Assembly (NCBI GenBank): GCA_049509515.1
Contig: JBEKZV010000020.1
Coordinates: 1-64,000, forward strand
Direction of reading: 5' to 3'
Source: JBEKCP01 sp049509515
GTDB lineage: Bacteria; Planctomycetota; Planctomycetia; Pirellulales; Thermoguttaceae
Length of the DNA: 64,000 nucleotides
The notes under the pieces are model-generated. The model searched no databases. It was not told where the DNA came from and saw only the letters and a program-made list of their open reading frames with translations. Shown in pieces: positions 51,797-60,113 of the stretch (position 1 is the stretch's first letter; each line of letters starts with the position of its first letter). The position numbers were made by a program, and so were the translations under genes.

Positions 51797-52942
51797 TTAT
51801 GGTCGCAGCGACCAACTGCTGTAGACCTCTTGCGGCGGAAGCTCCAAGGTATTGTCGCTGAACCCGTTCGAAGAATTCGGCGCGAACCCGTTGTTCAGGA
51901 GGTGGTCGTTGTTCAGGTCGAAGTACGTCTGGACGCTGCCGTCGGCCATCAGGATGTTGCAGCCTCCGCGGTGGACGGGGCCGAACGCGCGGTAGTCCTG
52001 CAGCGTGGCCTGCCAGCCCGCCCACCAGCCGCCCGAGCCTGTTTTCGGCGTGGGGCTGCTGAAGGTCGGCACCGTCATCCCCGGGTTGGTGACCGGGCCG
52101 GGCGTGAAGGACTGCGTGGCGGGGCTGCCCGACTGCACCGGCCCCACCCCCTGCGCCAAGGACACCGTGCCCCCCCCGCACGCCAGCAGCGGCAGGAAAC
52201 TCAGGGGTGACGGCGAGCCGTCGGCCAGCGCCCGCGTGAGCGGCCCGCATGTCGAGACCCGCGCCTGCTCCGAAGCCGCACAACCCGACACCTGGCTGAG
52301 CAGGTTGCCGTTGGCGTCCAGCACCAGGCCGCTGCGCACGAGCCACCAACTGGCCGTGTAGTTCGTGTTGTACCACTTTGCATAGATCAGATTCTGCACG
52401 ATCGCCGCGCGGTTCGGGTCTCCCGACGCCAGCGACGCGGCGGCAATCTGCCGGCAGGGATTGACGATCTGCGTGCCGTCCGGCGCCGTGGTCCCCGCGC
52501 TGCCCAGCCGGTTGACGCACGTGTCGAAGGTCGTGGTGTCCAGCGTCAAGAGCTCGTTGTACGTGGCACTGATCTGGGCCGGATTCGACGGGCACAGCAT
52601 CTTTCCGGGCGGCATTCCCATGTTCACCAGGTCGGCCACCCAGCCGACCTCGGTCACCGCCCCGTCGAGTTGCCAATCGAACGCGCCGGAACAGTAAGTT
52701 CCGAATTTCTCCGCGTTCTGCGAGAGGCCGATGCCTATCTGGCGGAGATTGCTCTTGCACGCGGCCTGGCGGCCCGATTCGCGGGCCACCTGCATCGCCG
52801 GAAACAGCAAGGCCAAGAGCACCCCGATGATCGCCACGACGACCATCATCTCGACCAGCGTGAAGGCCGCCGCCCGCCGCGGGCACGATCGGCGTTCTGA
52901 TCCACGTCCGGATCGTGCCCGAACCTGAAGGCTCGTGATCAT
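51797..52942 (-). CDS. DUF1559 (prepilin-like) protein, divergent member
   Basis: A 381-residue member. The prepilin helix is RRAAAFTLVEMMVVVAIIGV, so the residue before the cleaved Phe is Ala rather than Gly, and it is preceded by a longer, Arg-rich leader (about 30 residues). QAACKSNLRQIGIGLSQNAE and the C-terminal HRGGCNILMADGSVQTYF fit DUF1559. AGGAG lies 4-5 bases before the ATG at 52942. Whether an A/F junction is cleaved by the local peptidase is open. Confidence 0.85.
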   Translation of the reverse strand: MITSLQVRARSGRGSERRSCPRRAAAFTLVEMMVVVAIIGVLLALLFPAMQVARESGRQAACKSNLRQIGIGLSQNAEKFGTYCSGAFDWQLDGAVTEVGWVADLVNMGMPPGKMLCPSNPAQISATYNELLTLDTTTFDTCVNRLGSAGTTAPDGTQIVNPCRQIAAASLASGDPNRAAIVQNLIYAKWYNTNYTASWWLVRSGLVLDANGNLLSQVSGCAASEQARVSTCGPLTRALADGSPSPLSFLPLLACGGGTVSLAQGVGPVQSGSPATQSFTPGPVTNPGMTVPTFSSPTPKTGSGGWWAGWQATLQDYRAFGPVHRGGCNILMADGSVQTYFDLNNDHLLNNGFAPNSSNGFSDNTLELPPQEVYSSWSLRP

Positions 52943-53165
52943 CTCTCTCTCCTTGTGCAACGCGGCGGCCGTGGAGGCTCGTGCATCGTGCGATCATCTA
53001 CCGCCGGGGATAGAGTATCCAAAGCGCGCGTCAGCGTTTGATGCGGGCAATGATCGTTTTTCGTTAGGATTCCGCTCGCGAGGCGCATCGCCGCAAGTGG
53101 CGTTGGCACGGGGAGTTGCGACGGGCGGTGGGCCGGTGGCCGCAGCGACTGCGGCGCCATGCACG

Positions 53166-53182
53166 ACCATGCTGTGCGTGGT
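53166..53182. repeat. Hairpin repeat ACCATGC-TGT-GCGTGGT
   Basis: A 7-base stem (one G-T wobble) and 3-base loop in the long spacer 52943-53628. The adjacent GTGCCCGGGTGGCAC is another palindromic segment. Confidence 0.6.
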
Positions 53183-53229
53183 GCCCGGGTGGCACCCGAT
53201 CCGCGCGGTGTGACAGGCGGGAAGGGCAT

Positions 53230-53620
53230 GAAGAGCGGGCGGGCGTTTCGAGGGACACGAGCCGATTATTGGCGCGTGACTTCGAGCAGGCCGTCACGAT
53301 GGCCGCGGAACCCTACGTCGGGGGAATCGCCAAGTTCGTCGAGACCTTGCAGGACAAGCTGGCCGGCAAGGTGGACGGCGTGTCCAGGCGGCTGCATGAC
53401 GTGAACGTGAAGGCTCCCATTCCACCGCGAGGCGTCCCACCCAACGCGTCCGAGTGCTCGATGCCCACAGCCGGCTGTTCTTCCGCGAATACCGGACGCC
53501 GGCCTTCGTGTTGACCGTACGCAACGGCGTGGCTGCCCACCTGCAGTCCGCCGGCCGCGAGTGCAAGGTATCCCGCAAGCGGGCAGCCGCCATTTCGACG
53601 GTATTACCCCTCAGCGGGCG
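53230..53620 (+). pseudogene. Degenerate coding region with a frame change (unidentified)
   Basis: Two overlapping plus-strand frames look coding by GC-rich third positions. The first reads VSRDTSRLLARDFEQAV, then MAAEPYVGGIAKFVETLQDK and LAGKVDGVSRRLHDVNVKA. The second, entered near 53415-53450, reads RVRVLDAHSRLFFREYRTPA and FVLTVRNGVAAHLQSAG. Joining them gives a continuous protein-like sequence, suggesting a frameshifted relic. I do not recognise the family. It lies between the DUF1559 gene and the Wzz-like gene. Confidence 0.35.
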
Positions 53621-53628
53621 GAAGGGGC

Positions 53629-55236
53629 CTACATCTCGTGGGCGGACCGGCCGTTGCCGTCGGCAGCCAGCACAAGGTCCCGGTCGGGGACTGCGGGGAT
53701 CGTTCCCAGCAGCGGCAGGTCGATCTCCTGCTCGATCTGCTCCGGCCGGTGGAGGCGGCCGTCCAGGGACTCGGAGGTCCACGACACGCCCGCCGCCCCC
53801 AACAAGGCCAGCAGCAGGCCGGCCGCCAGGACCCCGAGCTTGTTGGGGCGGACGGCTTTCGGCTCGTAGCTGGCGGCCTGGGCGATGCTGAGGTTGGAGA
53901 TGTGTTCCGACCCCAGGGCCTGCTCGACGCGGGCCTGCTCGAGACTCGTCGCGTAGGCGCGGTAGCTGGTCTGTTTCAGATCGAGATCCCGCTGCAGACC
54001 GGCCAACTGCATCTCGTGCTCACTGTATGCCTGCAGGGTCTGCCGCGAGGCGGCCAACTGCGTCTGGAGGGCGTCGATGCGGGCCTGGCAGGTGGCCAGC
54101 GTGTGCTCTTCGCCGAAGATCGCCTCTTCCGCCTGCGCGGCCAGCGGGTTTCGCGCCGTGGTAACTTGGGTCCGTGTCGGGGCTTGGCGGTTGAGGACCT
54201 CTTCGGCGGCGGCCAGTTGCTCTTCGATCTGCTGCATGGCCGGGTGTTCGGGGGTATATTTTGCAGCCGCCTCCTCCCGCCTCACCCGCAGCGCGTAGAG
54301 CTGCTCCCGCATGCGGTCGGTGCCCTCGTTGCCGAAGCCTTTGGTCTCGGCGGCGACCTGCCGCTCGGGCAAGCGGGCAAGCTCTTGCCGGAGGTGGCGG
54401 AGCTTGGCCTCGCAAACGATGCGGGCGGTCTGCGAACTGAGCAGTTCCTCCTGGAGCCGGGAGACGCGGTCCGCCAGACCCCTGCGCTGGTCGGAAGGCG
54501 AGACCAGGCCGGTGGCGGCGCGGAACTTCTGGAGCTTGTCCTCCGCCGCCGCCAGCGCCTGGCGTGCCCCGGCGGCCTGCTCCGTGAAGAAGTTGAGCGA
54601 GCGGGCCGTCCGATTCAAGCGGGTGTGCTCCAGCAAGTACAGGTCCATCATCTTCGCCACGACCGCTTGCGACCAGGCGGGCGACGGCCCCAGGCAAGAG
54701 ATGGCAATCACGTTCGACCGCCGGGCCGCCGCGACGGTGATCCGGCGGGTGAGCGTCTGGACGGCCTTTTCGCGATCGCCCAGGGCCCCGCGGTCGCCGG
54801 GCCAAGCCAGGGTCGCTCGGGCCGCTTCGAGGGTCCTCGACGCCGCTTGCGCGGCCGTTTCGAGAGGGCTGTCGAGCGGCTCGGCCGTTTCGGACCCGGC
54901 CGTGCTCAGCACAGCGTCCGGGCCCATCGCGTCGACCACTTGTTCCAGCATCCCCCGACTGTGGAGCACCTCCACGATGGAATTCAATTCCGACTCGCGG
55001 GAGGGCGGCACGGCGACGACCGGCTCCTGGCCCGGCGTGGCCGTCGAGTCGAGGGTCGCGTTCTCGCGGCCCAGGCGCACCAGCAACTTGCCCTCCGAGC
55101 GGTAACTCCGCGGCAGGAAGATTGCCAGGGCCACGGCCCCAGCGATGAGTGCCAAGAAAACGAGGAAGGCCTTCTTGCGATGCTTCCGAACGCGGTAGAG
55201 GACCTCAGACGCCCCGGATCGAGTCGGTGTGGCCAT
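53629..55236 (-). CDS. Wzz/GumC-type polysaccharide co-polymerase
   Basis: A 535-residue inner-membrane protein controlling polysaccharide chain length or export. It has membrane segments near residues 24-44 (KKAFLVFLALIAGAVALAIF) and about 475-495 (KLGVLAAGLLLALLGAAGVS) flanking a large periplasmic coiled-coil domain (about 210-440). The Wzz-type RSEGKLLVRLGRENATLD follows the first segment. The tail (SESLDGRLHRPEQIEQEIDL and LPLLGTIPAV) matches the loop that precedes the kinase domain in fused systems. It diverges from the CpsD-like gene at 55920, its likely partner. Confidence 0.9.
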   Translation of the reverse strand: MATPTRSGASEVLYRVRKHRKKAFLVFLALIAGAVALAIFLPRSYRSEGKLLVRLGRENATLDSTATPGQEPVVAVPPSRESELNSIVEVLHSRGMLEQVVDAMGPDAVLSTAGSETAEPLDSPLETAAQAASRTLEAARATLAWPGDRGALGDREKAVQTLTRRITVAAARRSNVIAISCLGPSPAWSQAVVAKMMDLYLLEHTRLNRTARSLNFFTEQAAGARQALAAAEDKLQKFRAATGLVSPSDQRRGLADRVSRLQEELLSSQTARIVCEAKLRHLRQELARLPERQVAAETKGFGNEGTDRMREQLYALRVRREEAAAKYTPEHPAMQQIEEQLAAAEEVLNRQAPTRTQVTTARNPLAAQAEEAIFGEEHTLATCQARIDALQTQLAASRQTLQAYSEHEMQLAGLQRDLDLKQTSYRAYATSLEQARVEQALGSEHISNLSIAQAASYEPKAVRPNKLGVLAAGLLLALLGAAGVSWTSESLDGRLHRPEQIEQEIDLPLLGTIPAVPDRDLVLAADGNGRSAHEM

Positions 55237-55338
55237 GACAAGCCCTTTCATGCCCAGCAAAGTCAGCAAGGAACAGACACTACCGATCATAGTCAGATGG
55301 GGTCCCCGGGGCAAATCCGTGCCACCCGGCGGGCTGGA

Positions 55339-55439
55339 AAAAGGGGACCGGGTACCCCCTGGGTGCCATTTGCCGGAACGGCCCGCGACCCGCCTCCGGC
55401 CGGTGCCCGGCTTTGCACAAATGGGGACGGTCCCCTTTT
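55339..55439. repeat. Inverted repeat AAAAGGGGACCG ... CGGTCCCCTTTT
   Basis: Perfect 12-base arms (55339-55350 and 55428-55439) enclose GGTACC- and GGTGCC-rich sequence. Related blocks lie at 4180-4325, 26363-26395 and 55798-55912. The 683-base divergent region 55237-55919 is mostly repeat. TTGAAC-N19-TATACA (55738-55768) is a weak candidate promoter for the CpsD-like gene. Confidence 0.65.
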
Positions 55440-55919
55440 CCTCCCCCCCCCTGTTCCCCCGGCACGGCCGGCACGCCAGGCACGATCGGCACGACCGGCA
55501 TCGCCGGCACGGTTGAATCGCACGAGCCCGAAAAATCCTGATCGACCCCGGCGGGACAGAGGAAGTCTGCTTGGCGCAAGTTGTTGTACTGCTCCCAGTT
55601 AAGAGCATCTTACACTTGGCCGCCGGAGGGAAAAAGGTGCCCCTGGGGATGGCCGCCGCCACGGCATCCCCCTACTATTCCCGGATTGCCGGCCGACGGA
55701 CCGGCCTCGTATCGGTTGCACCGTCGGCGGAAAGAGCTTGAACGGCCGATGGGCCCAATTACTATACACTGAGCCCTCTTAGTTCGCTGAGCAGTGCCGG
55801 GAAAGGGAGAGTGGCACGTTTTCGCCGGAACCAGAGGTCCAGGTCGAGGGTCGGCGGTCGGCAACTCGCGCAAGTGGCACCCAAGGTGCCTATCCCTTTT
55901 TCCCAGGAGCCTTGACGTT

Positions 55920-56630
55920 ATGCGACATGTACTCGATCCTCCTGCCGTTGCTCCCGCCGTTGCGGCGCGGACCAGCACGATGCAAACCCTGCCCGAGCTT
56001 TCGGAATACGATTCGCCGCTGGCGATGCCGTGCATGGAGGTCTTGCAGGCGATCGGCTGGCCGGAGTGCCAGGCGGCGGGCGGGATGCGGACTCTCGGGT
56101 TGACGAGTTCCGCCCGGGGCGAGGGTGTGAGCACGATTTGCGCCCACCTGGCGGCGACGGCGGCTTCGTACGCTCAAGGGTCGGTCCTGCTGGTGGACTG
56201 CAACCTCGTCCGGCCGGCCGTACACGCGATGTTGGGCGTGTCGCTGTCGCCGGGCCTGGCCGCGTGCGCCGACGGCGTCGAGGGCGCCCTGGCGGCGATT
56301 CGCCGCTCTCCCCTGCCCAACCTCTTCGTGCTTCCCGCCGGAGAGTTCCGCGGGAGCCCGGCAAGACTTTACGGCTCCGCGGCGCTCGGCGAGTTGATGC
56401 GGCGGGCGGCCGAAAGGTTTACGTTGACCGTGTTCGATCTGCCCGCGGTGGGGCAGGCCAGTTGCCTGGCCCAAGTGGCGGACCGGCTGGACGGAGTGGT
56501 TCTGGTCATCGAGGCGGGGCGGCTCACCCGCGAGCTGGCCCAGGGCGCCCGAAGCCGGCTGGAAGGCGTCGGCGCCCGCCTGATCGGAACTGTGCTCAAC
56601 CACCGCGGCCGGCGGGGAAACGGGCTGTGA
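55920..56630 (+). CDS. CpsD/CapB-like ATPase with altered Walker A
   Basis: A 236-residue member of the ParA/BY-kinase fold. GLTSSARGEGVSTICAHLAA occupies the Walker A position, but the catalytic Lys of GEGKST is Val. The Walker A' VLLVDCNLVRPAVHAMLG and a Walker B-like VFDLPAVGQAS follow. No Tyr-rich C-terminal cluster is present, so autophosphorylation of the classical kind is doubtful. It probably partners the Wzz-like protein encoded divergently. Start 55920 is supported by AGGAG about 11 bases upstream. Confidence 0.82.
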   Translation: MRHVLDPPAVAPAVAARTSTMQTLPELSEYDSPLAMPCMEVLQAIGWPECQAAGGMRTLGLTSSARGEGVSTICAHLAATAASYAQGSVLLVDCNLVRPAVHAMLGVSLSPGLAACADGVEGALAAIRRSPLPNLFVLPAGEFRGSPARLYGSAALGELMRRAAERFTLTVFDLPAVGQASCLAQVADRLDGVVLVIEAGRLTRELAQGARSRLEGVGARLIGTVLNHRGRRGNGL

Positions 56631-56637
56631 GGCTGCC

Positions 56638-57747
56638 ATGCTGATCGACTGGGTCCGGCATGTCGCGAGGTTGGGCGGCGAGTTGCTGGGCGATCCCGGG
56701 CACGCCCGGTTGCCGTCGCGCGGGCAGTTCCTGCGGATGCTGCACCGCGAGCGGGCCAGGGCCGATCGCACGGGGAGCCAGTTCTCGCTGCTGGCGCTGG
56801 GTGTCGACCGGGGGCCGGCCCGAGAACGCTCGTGGCAAAGCCGCGCGACGCTGCGCCACCTCCTGCGGCTGCTCCAGCGCCGGCTGCGCCTGACGGACGA
56901 CGTGGGGTGGCTGGACGGGCGGCACCTGGGGGTGATCCTGCCCGACACGCCCGCTTGGGGCGCCTGGGCCCTGGTCGACGACCTGTACCTGGCCTTGCCC
57001 ACCGACATTCCCTTGTTCGAGTGCAAGGTATACGTATACCCGGCCGAAGGGCCTGCGGCCGGCCGGGGTGCCGCGGAAGAAGCTGCGCGGACGGAGCCGG
57101 CCTCCGCAGGGCCTTACCCGGCCCAGCCCATGGAGCCGCTCTTCATCCGGCGGCTGCCGGCGTGGAAGCGCGGGCTGGACATCGCCGGAGCGACGCTCGG
57201 GCTCGTGCTGGCGGCCCCGGTCTTCCTGCTGATCGCGTGCGCCATCAAGCTTTCGGGCAGGGGGCCGGTGTTGTTCGTGCAGTGGCGGCGGGGGCTGGGG
57301 GGCCGGCCGTTCCGCCTCTTCAAGTTCCGCTCGATGACGCCGGACGCCGAGAATCGCAAGGCGGAGGTCCTGGCGCTGAACGAGCAGGACGGGCCGGCGT
57401 TCAAGGTCAAGGCCGATCCCCGCGTCACGCCGCTGGGCCGCTGGCTGCGGGCCACCAGCATCGACGAGCTGCCGCAGTTGTGGAACGTGCTCCGCGGCGA
57501 CATGTCGCTGGTCGGGCCGCGGCCGCTTCCCTTGACGGAAGCCGATGCCTGCACCAACTGGCACCGCCGGCGCCTGGATGCGACTCCCGGGCTGACCTGC
57601 ACCTGGCAAGTACGCGGACGCTCGCGCGTGACCTTCGACGAGTGGACGCGGATGGACATCCGCTATATGCACTCGCGGTCGTGGTGGCAGGACCTGAAAC
57701 TGTTGTTGCAAACGATTCCCGCGCTGCTTTTCCGTCGCGGCTGGTAG
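56638..57747 (+). CDS. Sugar transferase with degenerate GGDEF-like N-terminal domain
   Basis: Initiates polysaccharide repeat synthesis by adding a sugar phosphate to undecaprenyl phosphate. The C-terminal 200 residues of this 369-residue protein are a bacterial sugar transferase: one membrane segment (GLVLAAPVFLLIACAIKLSG), PFRLFKFRSM, ATSIDELPQLWNVLRGDMSL and VGPRPLPLTE. Residues about 28-130 resemble a GGDEF domain (FLRMLHRERARADRTGSQFS, DVGWLDGRHLGVILPDTPAW) without the GGDEF motif itself. This head is not the usual WbaP or EpsL membrane domain. It begins 7 bases after the ATPase gene. Confidence 0.87.
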   Translation: MLIDWVRHVARLGGELLGDPGHARLPSRGQFLRMLHRERARADRTGSQFSLLALGVDRGPARERSWQSRATLRHLLRLLQRRLRLTDDVGWLDGRHLGVILPDTPAWGAWALVDDLYLALPTDIPLFECKVYVYPAEGPAAGRGAAEEAARTEPASAGPYPAQPMEPLFIRRLPAWKRGLDIAGATLGLVLAAPVFLLIACAIKLSGRGPVLFVQWRRGLGGRPFRLFKFRSMTPDAENRKAEVLALNEQDGPAFKVKADPRVTPLGRWLRATSIDELPQLWNVLRGDMSLVGPRPLPLTEADACTNWHRRRLDATPGLTCTWQVRGRSRVTFDEWTRMDIRYMHSRSWWQDLKLLLQTIPALLFRRGW

Positions 57748-57759
57748 CTGCTGTCCGGA

Positions 57760-58740
57760 ATGATGATCCGTGCGATCGACACACCGCGCTGGGCCGAGGG
57801 CGAGCGATCTCTGTCTCGCCGCTTCTGTCTGCTGCGCAATCATTCGGCGGCCGTTGCCAGCCGCCGGATCGAGGCCTGGCTGGGAGGGCGGAATCGGGAT
57901 GCGATGGGAATCCTCATGTATCATCGCATCGCGCCGCCGTTGGACGGCCGGTCGCTGCTCCCCCCTTGGACCGTGAGCCCCCAACAGTTCCGCGCGCAGC
58001 TCGACGGGTTGCTCGCCGCCGGTTACCAAGTCTGGCCGCTGCGGAACGTGCTGGCGCACCATGCCCGCCGCCAACCCTTTCCTCCCCGCGTCGTCGCGTT
58101 GAGTTTCGACGACGGCTACGAGAACTTTTTCACGCACGCTTGGCCGATATTGCGGGAGTTGAGCGTCCCGGCAACGGTCTTTCTGGCGACGGCCTACCTC
58201 GACGGCACGGGGCCCATGCCGTTTTGCTCGCCGGGAAGCAACGGCTGCGGCGAGCGGGGAGCGATGCTCTATCGGCCCCTTTCGCTGGCCCAGTGCGCCG
58301 AGCTGCTGGCCGCGGGCCAGGTGGACCTGGGCACGCACGGCCACGTGCACGGCGACTTCCGCGGCCGGCCGGACCAGTTCCGCGAAGATCTGCTCCGCTC
58401 GCTGGCTTGCCTGCGGGCCCGGTTGGGTGTGACCGGGGCGGGATATGCGTTTCCCTTCGGGTTCTTCGATCCGCCGATGGTGGCGGCGGCCCGGCAGGCA
58501 GGCGTCCCCTACGCGCTGACCTGCACCAGCGAATTGGTCCGTCCCGGGAGCAACTGCTTCGCCTGGGGCCGCTTCGCCGTCGAGCAGTCGGATACGGCCG
58601 CGACGCTTGCGGGCAAGCTCAGCGGCTGGTACGAGCTGGCCCGGCGAGCATGGCTCGGGCTGCGGAGGTTTCCCCGGCTCGAGCCGGCGGCCGCCCCGCC
58701 GCACCCTTCGTTGCTAGTCCGCGAGGCGACGGACCGATGA
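57760..58740 (+). CDS. Polysaccharide deacetylase
   Basis: A 326-residue NodB-domain protein that would remove acetyl groups from polysaccharide. LMYHRIAPP, the catalytic SFDDGYENFF (DD pair), and GTHGHVHGDF (the HXXXH metal ligands) are present, with FPFGFFDPP later. There is no signal peptide, so action on a cytoplasmic or membrane-linked intermediate is possible. The ORF overlaps the flippase start by 4 bases (ATGA). Confidence 0.9.
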   Translation: MMIRAIDTPRWAEGERSLSRRFCLLRNHSAAVASRRIEAWLGGRNRDAMGILMYHRIAPPLDGRSLLPPWTVSPQQFRAQLDGLLAAGYQVWPLRNVLAHHARRQPFPPRVVALSFDDGYENFFTHAWPILRELSVPATVFLATAYLDGTGPMPFCSPGSNGCGERGAMLYRPLSLAQCAELLAAGQVDLGTHGHVHGDFRGRPDQFREDLLRSLACLRARLGVTGAGYAFPFGFFDPPMVAAARQAGVPYALTCTSELVRPGSNCFAWGRFAVEQSDTAATLAGKLSGWYELARRAWLGLRRFPRLEPAAAPPHPSLLVREATDR

Positions 58741-60113
58741 CGACCTCGTCCAGCACCGTCTGCAAGCCACGCAGCGCCCGTGGCGCCGGCGCGAGAACCT
58801 CGCGATCGGTTAGGGCCATCGCCGCGCTGCTGGCCCGTCCCGTCACGCAGCAAGGGGCGCTCTTTCTGTTCGACCAGGCCGTCGTCAGCGCGACCAACTT
58901 CTTTACGGTGTGGGCCGTCGCCCGTGCCTGCTCCCCGGCCGATCTCGGGGCCTACTCCCTGGCCTTTACCATCGTGTTGTTCGTGGGGGGAATCCAGCAG
59001 CAAGCGATCTCCGTGCCTTATTCCGTGTACTGTAACCGGCACCGGGGGGAGGCGCTGGCGTCCTATACCGGCAGCTCGCTGGCGCACCAACTGGCGCTAT
59101 CGGGTGTGGCGGTGTTCGGTCTGCTGGGGCTGGCTGGGCTGCTGGCCGTGGGCCTCGGCCCCGTCTATCTGACGGCCACCGTGTGGGTTCTGCTCGGCAC
59201 GCTCCCCGCCTTCCTCCTCCGCGACTATCTTCGCAACGTCACCTTCGCGGCGATTCGCCCGCTCGTGGCCGTCGTGATGGACGTGGCGGTATCGGTGATC
59301 CAGGCGGGCAGCCTGTTGCTGCTGTGGTGGTTCGGCACCCTGTCGGTGCCGGCGGTGTATGCGGCCATCGGCGCGGCCTGTGCCGCCGGGTGCGCGGGCT
59401 GGTTCTTGGCCCGCTGGCTGCCGATCCGCATCGTGCCGTCGCACGCCCTGCGGCAATGGCGGCAGAACTGGACGTTTGCCCGCTGGACGCTGGCGAGCCA
59501 GTTGCTCGGCTCGTGCACGCCGCAGTTGCTGCCGTGGATCCTGGCGGCCGTGCACGGCGTGGCTGCTGCCGGCCTGCTGGCCGCCTGCAACACGCTGGTC
59601 GGGTTGTCGTACGTCTTCATTGCGGGCATGGTGAATTTTCTCTTGCCCAAGGCGGCCCGCGCCTTTGCCCGGGGCGGCGCCGCGGAACTGGCCAGCGTGC
59701 TCAAGCCGGCGGCGGGGGTGTTCCTCGTGGTGCTGGGGGCCTTATTCCTCGCGGTGGCAGTTAGCGGCGACACGTTGTTGCTGGTCGTCTACGGCAAGTA
59801 TGCGGGGGCGGGCCCGGTGGCCGCCTTGCTGGCGCTGAGCATCCTGGTGACCAGCTTGGGCGTCGTGGCCGGCGGCGGTTTGCTGGCGATGGAACGCCCC
59901 GCCGCGACATTTCTCGCCGACGCGTCGGGCGCCGCGGCCCTGCTGGCCGCGGCGGCGTGCCTGGTGCCGCCGCTGGGCGCCCTGGGGGCCGCGATGGCCA
60001 ACGTCGTCAGCATGAGCGTCTGGTCCGCGATCCGCGTGCTGACGTTGCTGCGACTGATGCGCCGCGCGGGCGGCAGCCCGGTCGCGGCGGAATCCGTCGA
60101 GGTCTGCCCGTGA
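58737..60113 (+). CDS. Wzx-like polysaccharide flippase
   Basis: A 458-residue protein with about 12 hydrophobic helices, beginning FDQAVVSATNFFTVWAVARA. The arrangement fits the MATE/MVF-like polysaccharide transporter superfamily (Wzx). It would flip lipid-linked oligosaccharide across the inner membrane. Both ends overlap neighbours by 4 bases (ATGA at 58737 and GTGA at 60110), indicating tight translational coupling. Confidence 0.85.
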   Translation: MTTSSSTVCKPRSARGAGARTSRSVRAIAALLARPVTQQGALFLFDQAVVSATNFFTVWAVARACSPADLGAYSLAFTIVLFVGGIQQQAISVPYSVYCNRHRGEALASYTGSSLAHQLALSGVAVFGLLGLAGLLAVGLGPVYLTATVWVLLGTLPAFLLRDYLRNVTFAAIRPLVAVVMDVAVSVIQAGSLLLLWWFGTLSVPAVYAAIGAACAAGCAGWFLARWLPIRIVPSHALRQWRQNWTFARWTLASQLLGSCTPQLLPWILAAVHGVAAAGLLAACNTLVGLSYVFIAGMVNFLLPKAARAFARGGAAELASVLKPAAGVFLVVLGALFLAVAVSGDTLLLVVYGKYAGAGPVAALLALSILVTSLGVVAGGGLLAMERPAATFLADASGAAALLAAAACLVPPLGALGAAMANVVSMSVWSAIRVLTLLRLMRRAGGSPVAAESVEVCP

